NCBI GenBank assembly: GCA_030704615.1
Contig: CM060734.1
Location: 16,182,001-16,246,000, forward strand
Reading direction: 5' to 3'
DNA from: Takakia lepidozioides
Taxonomy: Eukaryota > Streptophyta > Takakiopsida > Takakiales > Takakiaceae
Length of the DNA stretch: 64,000 bases
The notes beneath the pieces are model-generated. The model was not told the origin of the DNA and ran no database searches. It saw only the letters and a program-made list of their open reading frames with translations. The position numbers were made by a program, and so were the translations under genes. Below, piece after piece: positions 57,340 through 64,000 of this stretch. Each line of letters begins with the position of its first letter. Position 1 is the first letter of the stretch.

Positions 57340-57720
57340 ATGTATGAATCCATCTCACAAACCTTCCTGACTCTTCTCATATCCATTGTGCATTCATCTA
57401 CACTGTATTCATGCGTGCTCCATTCATGAAAGCTTCCTTTGTACAACATCCATTGTACATTCATCCTCTGTACTCTTTAATCCACCCCACAAACCTTCCA
57501 CACTCATTTCATATACTTTGTGCATTCGTCAAAAGATTTGGTCATGCATCTTCCTGTCATGAATTTTTGTCATTGCTCAACATCCATTATACATTCATCC
57601 ATTTTACTCTTATCCATCCGTCATTCATCCATCTACATAGATTTTTCAAACTCATCCATCTGTTTATCATCCAACTGTACATTCATCCATCATTTATTCA
57701 ATGCCTTTTATTATGTCGTC
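57340..57720. repeat. CATTCATCC-rich stretch near the right end
   Basis: Irregular repetition of CATTCATCC, ACATCCATTGTACATTCATC and TCATCCATC between the stop of the ParB/methylase-like gene and the right terminal repeat. Similar to 14,030-14,175. Confidence 0.7.
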
Positions 57721-57779
57721 CAGCTTGTTTCCGCGGTAAAGGGTGCCAATCCGCGGGAATACACTCCACTTCTTTCTGG

Positions 57780-57910
57780 GTGCGTGGTGACTCGGCCTCC
57801 ACGTGTGATGACGTGGACTGAGCCCCGTGACGTGGCATTTGCGCAAGGTGACGTGGCGTGAGCGCAGTCGCGCTCACGCGCTCACGTGACCAGGCTCACG
57901 CCGAGGCATC
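57780..57910. repeat. Right terminal inverted repeat region
   Basis: GTGACGTGG words, GCGTGAGCGCAGTCGCGCTCACGC-like hairpin, GCGCTCACGTGACC and the terminal CCAGGCTCACGCC at 57,890-57,902. In reverse complement it matches the left end over about 45 bp with small indels. Confidence 0.7.
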
Positions 57911-58390
57911 CCTGCCTTGATGCTAGCAGCTGACAATAACACCCTAGAATTGCTCCAGCAAACACCCCAACCCTACTTATCACACTAGTTCCTATGCTGA
58001 CTTACGTTTGCTTCCAACAGGCATTCACCTTTTTGCCTGGATTGTTCCACCATTGACTGGGGTCGGAACCGTATTCATTCCAGAGCTTCTCCACATTTCT
58101 ATTATCTGTTCAATACTTTCATGTCGACCACATTGGCAGTAACATGTCAAAATCACTCCAACACCACCATAGATCCACCAACGAGCTAACTTGTAGAATT
58201 CAACATGAAAATTTAGGGACGACTCTGACAGCAGGGGAAAACAGGGTGAAATATGTTGAAGAAGGTACCTTCATTAGCAGTGGGCCTTGTTCTATCAATT
58301 GTGCTGCTGCCATTGCTGTTTCCAGTTGACCATCTACCCACTTGTAGCCGTTGTGCTATTGAAGAAGTTGCCCCCCCTTCCCCCATCATT
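57911..58390. repeat. PPR-pseudogene-associated dispersed repeat, cluster 3a
   Basis: The CCTTGATGCTAGCAGCTGACA block followed by the CATTCACCTTTTTGCC ... GGTGAAATATGTTGAAG unit; same family as 12.3 and 45-46 kb. Confidence 0.7.
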
Positions 58391-58393
58391 TGA

Positions 58394-59173
58394 TCATAGG
58401 TCTCCAAAGCCTCCATACCATGTCCCTGCAAGCATCACGTTCCATGACACCACATTTTGTTCAGCCATAGTGTTGAAAACTCCCTTCGCATCCTTAATGC
58501 ACCCACATTTGGCATAGACGTCCACCAGGGGAGTGTTCAGGATGACATCTGGTACAATTCCAGCTTTGACGATATCACCATGGACCTCTTTCCCCTTTTC
58601 CAGAGGTCCCAGGCTTGCACACGCATTGCAAACATGCGCAAGCGTGATGTGGTTGGGCTTCACCCCTTTGCGCAGCATTTGCTCATAGGTCGCCAAAGCA
58701 TTCCTACCACACCCGTGCTTGGTAAATCCTGCCAACATTATATTCCACATGATCAAAGATCGCTGAGGGATTCTGTAGAAATCTTGGCGAGCATCCATGA
58801 TGCTCCCACACTTAACATACATGTTGACAAGGGTGTTGAGTAGAAAAAACATTTGGCATGAATCCACTTTGGATAATGTGAGTGTCCACCTGATTCCAGC
58901 TTCCAGACCTAGAGCCTTTGTCAGTCTACCTGCCTCACAAAGCATCTTCACATGCCCTGCAGAAAAGGCATTGTGGACTCCCTCTCTTGATCCTCTTTCA
59001 GAAGCTGCGGGCATGGTTGAGGACGTGCCTGATTTTATCAACTGTGTCGTTGCAGCTGTTGCCTTTAGTTGACCATCTACCCATTTAGGTTTCTTGTAGC
59101 TATTGATCCACATGGAATCACAGGTAATCTGGAGCTTGAAGTCCGGCCCTCTTGGATGAATCTGGACCCACAC
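58394..59173 (-). pseudogene. PPR protein fragment (PLS type)
   Basis: A 259-codon minus-strand frame. The second half has at least three pentatricopeptide units: FLLNTLVNMYVKCGSIMDA, then SLIMWNIMLAGFTKHGCGRNA, and GKEVHGDIVKAGIVPDVILN followed by LVDVYAKCGCIKDAKGVF and NVVSWNVMLAG. Such proteins bind organellar RNA. The array is broken right after the last motif, where a frameshift leads into QGHGMEALETYDQMM in another frame. The first 100 residues lack PPR signatures, an initiator context and a transit peptide that I can recognise, so it is a truncated copy. Sequence that flanks it recurs at 12, 45-46 and 59 kb. Confidence 0.8.
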
Positions 59174-59179
59174 TCTATC

Positions 59180-59990
59180 CCTTCTCCTTCAGCTATCCAT
59201 GCCTCTGCACAAATCATGCATTCATCTTTGCCCTTGCTGCTAGCAGTTGACAACCTAGGAAACACCCAATCACACTAGTTCCTATGCTAAATTGCGTCTG
59301 CTACTCTCTGTCATCTAATAGGCATTCAATTTTTTGCCTCGGTTGTTCCACCATTCAGGTCAACAAAGTATTCATTCCACACCTTCTCCTCATCTCTGTT
59401 ATCTGTTTTGGATACTTTCCTGCTGCCACATCGGCAGTTACTTGTCATAGTCATTCCAAACCACCACAGATCCACCCAACGAGCTAACTTACATAATTCA
59501 ATATGTATCTCAAGGTCGAGTCTGATGAGAGGGCAAAACAGGCTGAAATAGGTCGAAGAAGAAGGTGCCCTCACCACATTGTCCTTGACAATTCAATATG
59601 TAAATTCAGGGCCGAGTCTGATGAGAGGGAAAAACAGGCTGAAATAGGTCGAAGAAGAAAGGTGCCCTCACCACATTCTCCAAGGCCTCCATACCACGCC
59701 CCTGTTGTGCACACCCTGCAAGCATCGTGTTCGCATTATGTTGAACACTTGGTGAGCATCCATGATGCCCCACACATAACATACATGTTGACAAGGGTGT
59801 TGAGTAGAAAAATATTTGGCGTGACCTTCGATGGACGAAGGTTCGGGGTGAAGTGGGAAAAAATGATAATTTTTGGAAGCACCATGGCTGCGTGAATGTT
59901 GTCACCTTCGTTAGTCGAAGATGCAGTTTTTGGGCAGGTTCGTTGGACAAGGGCAAATGTTCTTGCTGACCTTCGTTGACCTTCGTCACT
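59180..59990. repeat. PPR-pseudogene-associated dispersed repeat, cluster 3b
   Basis: Contains the CATGCATTCATCTTTGCC block, the unit at 59,325-59,570, a half unit at 59,585-59,670 and, on the minus strand, a short PPR piece (NTMLAGCAQQGRGMEALE at about 59,690-59,745). Confidence 0.7.
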
Positions 59991-60018
59991 GATGGAATTG
60001 AGCTGTTTACTGACAGAA

Positions 60019-60540
60019 TTAGAGCTCTCCTTGAGGACCTGTTGTTGTAGTGGTGGATCTTCCACCAGGTGCTGGCCCCTGAGCACTCCCTGCTACTGGC
60101 CCTTCTATATTCACAGTATTCCCAGCTCCAGTTGCACTACTTCCCACACTCCCTGTCCCCCCAGAGCCAGATCCAAGCTTCTCGCCTGATCCCCCTGAGC
60201 CGACACCTTCGTTGGCCTGTGATTCAAGTGCTTCACTTGATCCAGGTCCAACAGGTTGGGATGTCCTGGTTGTAGTCTCAACCTCAATTGTTGGGTCTAC
60301 TTTTTCATACCCCTCATCTTCCAAATTCTTCTCTCTGTTTTCATCTTCCAAGTTCTTCTCTTGGATTTCTTCTTCTTCACTCATGTAACTCAATTGCAAT
60401 GGTGTTGGAGAGTTTGAACTCTCCGTTGGCTCTGCCACATCTTCCTCTCCCTCTTTATCTTGTAATTCAGAAACTGGAGTTCCTGCCTTTGGTGTCTCAT
60501 GCCAACTCTTATCAAAGATTTATGTCAAATCTTTTATCCA
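60019..60540 (-). pseudogene. Ty3/gypsy gag N-terminal fragment
   Basis: Minus-strand frame ending in GPVAGSAQGPAPGGRSTTTT, which matches the N-terminal Gly/Thr-rich part of the gag at 2.0-2.7 kb; the DNA match is near-exact over about 75 bp (around 60,030-60,105 against 2,485-2,560). Upstream are acidic repeats (EEIQEKNLEDE twice). The homology stops at 60,030, where the gag domain should follow, and PPR-associated sequence begins. A truncated copy of a sister element. Confidence 0.75.
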
Positions 60541-60581
60541 GGGATGTACCTCAGATCCCGGTTATCAGCGTCACGTCCATC

Positions 60582-60617
60582 CGTCAGCGTCAGGTCACGT
60601 CAGACCTGACGCTGACG
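60582..60617. repeat. Perfect 15-bp inverted repeat
   Basis: CGTCAGCGTCAGGTC (60,582-60,596) and GACCTGACGCTGACG (60,603-60,617) around ACGTCA. Confidence 0.9.
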
Positions 60618-60694
60618 GGACCTCCGTCACGTCAGGTTCGGGGAATATTCTGGTAAAAATAGTACCAAGTAAAATACTGCCACTTAAGCAGTCA

Positions 60695-61055
60695 CGTCGC
60701 CGACACGGTGGCGGTGGCAAATACATTTTGAAAATTAACAAAATGAACACGACCGCCAATTCGCTTTGTTTTTCGAAATTAAAAAAGAAATAGCGACCGC
60801 CGTATTGGCGGTCGCTTCAATTTTTATTTTTTTTAAAGCAAAATTGGCGGTGGCACTGGCGGTCGCTTCAAATGTTTTTTTTTTTTAAGCAAGATTGGTG
60901 GTCGCACTGGCGGTCGCCTTATTTCTCGAATTAAAAAAATAAATAGCGACCGCTATGTTGGCGGTCGCTTCAATTTATTTAAAAAAAAAAACAAGATTAG
61001 CGGGCGTATTGGCGGTCGCCTAATTGAAAAAAGAAAACAAGCGACTACCGTACTT
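60695..61055. repeat. GGCGGTCGC / GCGACCGCC array upstream of the hAT transposase
   Basis: About nine copies of GGCGGTCGC or its reverse complement at intervals of 20-70 bp, separated by A/T tracts. Short inverted repeats like these are typical subterminal sites of hAT elements. I could not fix the terminal inverted repeat. Confidence 0.65.
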
Positions 61056-61440
61056 AATTTCAAAATTACAACAAATATGGTTGTACAGCCTTTTTCAGGT
61101 TGGCGCTATTGGTTCGTCATTTATTCATTTCACTTTCATTTCACTTTTATCCCTCTTGGATCATATATAAGGGAGGAGGGTCACCAAGCTCCTCACTTCT
61201 TTTGGCGCAAACACTTGAGGTTGCTTTGGATGTTCTCTTCCATTGAACGAGAGTGTAGCCCAAGAGGAGGGTGCGCACCTTTTGCCGTTGTGGCTTCCAC
61301 CAAAGCCATTTCAGCAGATTGTGTATAAGCTCAACACTACAACCTACATCGACCCACTTGGGTTGCTGACAGATGTAGAAGTGTTGGGCTATCACATTGC
61401 ACTCTACATTCACAACACGTTCATTTATAGGTGACTGTTT

Positions 61441-63990
61441 TTGGTTGCTTGCATCGCTAAGTCCCAGGGGAGTCGATATTGGGTGAAGATGAGGGAGGAA
61501 TGGAGCCCTTGGTATACGGCAATCCCGAACACTGTCAGTGCCACTGGTAGTGTTGAGTGCAACCTATGTGGATTAAAGCTTTCTTATCGTAAGGATCGGT
61601 TGCTCGCTCACCTCGGCTATAAAGGTGTGAAGAGCGCTGGGGTGGATTTATGCCCCAAAGCATCTATGCGGGTAAAAAGCCACTTTACCCAGTGTGGAGG
61701 CAATATTCCAATGTCTTTGGATCTGGACATGACCTCTGAGCAGAATACTTCATCTTCCCGTCAGGATGCCCCGATTAGTACCCAGGGCGACTCTTGTGAG
61801 GCTTCGGGTGTCCTTGGACAAGTGGGTTGTGCCGAAGCAACACCTGCTTCAACACCTCTTTGTACCCCTACACTTCAACGGAATAGAGGATTACGGCAGC
61901 AATCCATGCAAGAAGGTCTTAACTTGTCTACGAAAGACAGTTGGATAAAAAATGGGCGCAATTTTTCTTCGAGGCCAACATATCATTTAATGTGGCAAGG
62001 CTTCCGGCATTTGTTTCTGCCGTTAGAGCAACCTCAGAGTCCAGATCCACGTACGTGCCTCCGACTTATCACAATCTCCGCACAGGATTGCTAGAAGACG
62101 CCATGACCGAGCTTACCCAAAAGGTCAACGATAGGACGGGCGAGTGCATCAGAAAATATGGAAGCACTATATGTGCCGATGGTTGGAGTTTTGTTACAAA
62201 CAGACCGTTGTTCAATGTCATGCTCGTATGTCCAGCTGGGGAACAATTCTTGGGATCGGTCGCCACTAGCGGTGAGAATAAAGATGGAAGTTATCAATGC
62301 CAACTATTGACGGAGTTCATCGAACAGGTCGGAAGTGATAGAATCGTGCAAATATGCACAGACAATGCCACTAGCATGAGAAACACTGCAGACATGTTGT
62401 TGGCACGTTATCCCCATATGTACTATCAAGGTTGTGCTGCTCATATCTTTGACCTCCTTTTGGAAGATTGGGGAAAAGAACAATGGGTGAAATAACTTGT
62501 CAAGCGAGCGAAGACTGTTGTGTCGTTCATCCGCACACACCACATCCCTTTGACAATATATAGGAGACACGAACCCAAATACAGCCTCCGCAATCCAGGC
62601 GAAACTCGTTTTGTCACTAACTTCTTGATGGTGGATTGGTTGGTGACGGTGAAGAGCAGTCTGGAGCACACCATCATCGATCCTCAATGAGATGCGTACA
62701 CACGGACATTGCGGGACTCCAGAAAAGCCAAGTCATCGGGCAAAAGTCGAAAAGTTCGAAATAACATTCATAGCGATGATTTCTGGAAGAAATGTGAAAA
62801 CTTTGTTTATATGGTTGAGCCGGTGTTAATCGTCTTGCGGGAGTTTGATGGAAAGCAACCAGTAATGGGCAAGGCATGGTTACTAATGCAAAATTTTGAG
62901 AAGCACGTCCAATCCTTGAGGCATCCTCCCTTCTCATTGGAATCTGAACTTGCGGATAGTGCTGAGGATGCATTTTACAACCGTCATTCAATGGTTTGAA
63001 CGGACTTGCATTCAATCCATTCTTGCTCGACAATACCATGCTCCGAGACGATGCTGATGCCAAGGCCGGCCTCGTGCGAGTGCTCATGCGACTGGCTCCG
63101 CCAAACCATGCAGAGAGAGCTATATCCGAGTACCAATGCTTCTCAGATCGCCGCGACCCTTTTGAGGACATGCCAGATCCAAAAGAGCTCAATATGCTGC
63201 CACATGAATGGTGGGATCTGATTGGAGCTGGAGTAAGAACATTGGCTCCCATTGCGAAGCGTATTCTTGCTCAAGTGTGCTCTGCCTCATCTTGCGAACG
63301 CAATTGGAGCAGTTACGCATTTGTTCACAACAAGATTCGCAACAAGTTGAATCCCCGCGAGGGTTGACAAATTGGTGTATGTGTATACCAATTGTCGACT
63401 GCTACGTGAGAGGGCAGCGGATGATGTTGCAGCATGGTATGAGAGGAATTTGCATTCCGAAGACTCTGCTTCTGAGGCTGATTCGATGAGTGACGATACT
63501 GAGTCTCAGAGGGAATCATCTGCCTCCGATAGTGAAGATGGATTCGATGATGCTCCTGAAAATGCGTATGACCCGTTTACATTCACAGATGAGGATGCTT
63601 ATATCCAATCGATCTTTGATGACCTTCTTGAAGAAGTGCGTATCGCAGATGAAGGTGAAGCTGCAATCGTATCATCCCCAGAACATGGTCCTCAAAATGA
63701 AGTTGGGGTCGACCCTCGCCCCCCACTACACGCTGAAGCCACCGGTAGTGCCCCAATGGAGCTTAGGGGTGATGTACTGCCAGGACCGATCGACGTACGC
63801 AACCCAGTTCATACAAACGATGGTGTCGAACCCATTGTACAGTCAACGGGACGGGATCATGCCTCACCGATACGACCAGCTCCACCACAATGCCAAAACC
63901 GATCCAGTTCCCCATCAACACAGCGGGCATTAAGGAGCAACAGGGTTGATCTGTTTTCCACACGCATGCATCATTCTGCTGCATTGGACC
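61441..63990 (+). pseudogene. hAT transposase, broken
   Basis: N-terminal part (frame from 61,441) has a BED-like finger, CNLCGLKLSYRKDRLLAHL. Near 61,945 the frame shifts and the next frame reads a DUF659 domain: YHNLRTGLLEDAM, KYGSTICADGWSF, ICTDNATSMRNTADML and GCAAHIFDLLLED. In-frame stops follow at 62,493 and 62,688, and another shift at about 62,997. The C-terminal dimerisation region is clear (ILAQVCSASSCERNWSSYA, then a shift near 63,362 and KLVYVYTNCRLLRERA). An acidic Ser/Asp tail stays open to the window edge. Two stops and at least three shifts make it inactive, though an intron could explain part of the 62.5 kb gap. Confidence 0.88.
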
Positions 63991-64000
63991 GGGCGGAAGT

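Larger units (their letters stand above)
46564..57910. mobile_element. 11.3-kb MULE-like transposon carrying a ParB/methylase-like gene
   Basis: Bounded by imperfect inverted ends: left GATGCAATGGCGTGAGC (from 46,564) and, in reverse complement, right GATGCCTCGGCGTGAGC (to 57,910), each followed by more GTGAGC words. The host sequence CATCC(T/C)TGCCTTGATGC lies on both sides (46,543-46,559 and 57,907-57,923); it belongs to the PPR-associated repeat that continues outside the element on both sides. Inside are two divergent genes: a minus-strand transposase (47,210-50,724) and a plus-strand multidomain gene (51,580-57,217). The duplication of about 17 bp is longer than the 8-11 bp usual for MULEs and overlaps the TIR estimate, so the exact borders are uncertain. 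Confidence 0.7.

Overview
The window looks like nuclear DNA of a land plant. Genes are split by many GT-AG introns, and two conserved genes are of plant type: a Golgi alpha-mannosidase I (MNS1/MNS2 type) and a PIG3-like quinone oxidoreductase. Most of the rest is transposon, retrotransposon or tandem-repeat sequence. PLS-type PPR remnants and the heavy, diverse repeat load suggest a seedless plant such as a fern or lycophyte. That placement is an inference.

Layout: 0-3.2 kb holds two fragments of a Ty3/gypsy element in opposite orientation and a 10-bp minisatellite. 4.5-6 kb holds hairpin-forming and tandem repeats. 6.2-8.2 kb is the C-terminal part of a CACTA (TNP2-type) transposase gene. 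8.2-13.6 kb is repeats, including sequence shared with PPR pseudogenes. 13.8-17.1 kb holds scrambled relics of the large gene found intact at 51.6-57.2 kb. 17.9-19.0 kb is an 82-bp tandem repeat interrupted by a non-autonomous hAT element. 20.2-32.1 kb is the mannosidase gene (13 coding exons), whose 6.1-kb first intron contains two opposed LINE insertions. 32.6-37.3 kb is the oxidoreductase gene (6 exons, minus strand, convergent with the mannosidase). 37.5-44.2 kb is a second, twin-primed LINE with a 2A-like motif. 44.9-46.5 and 57.9-60 kb are PPR-derived repeats. 60-64 kb holds a gypsy gag fragment and a broken hAT transposase.

The most interesting region is 46.56-57.91 kb. It appears to be an 11.3-kb DNA transposon with GTGAGC-rich terminal inverted repeats and two divergently transcribed genes. 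One is a MULE-like DDE transposase with an N-terminal Cys/His finger (possibly WRKY/GCM1-like) and a SWIM finger that lies past an apparent frameshift. The other is a 10-exon gene for a predicted 1169-residue protein that joins a ParB/sulfiredoxin-like domain to a circularly permuted (beta-class) DNA-methyltransferase-like domain with altered catalytic motifs. Introns 1 and 5 of that gene carry about eleven copies of a 20-bp palindrome. Paralogous exons of the same gene lie in degraded form at 13.8-16.95 kb, next to a different palindrome array in what looks like the same intron. I read this as a transposon family that carries a methylase/ParB-type accessory protein and possibly its own DNA-binding sites.
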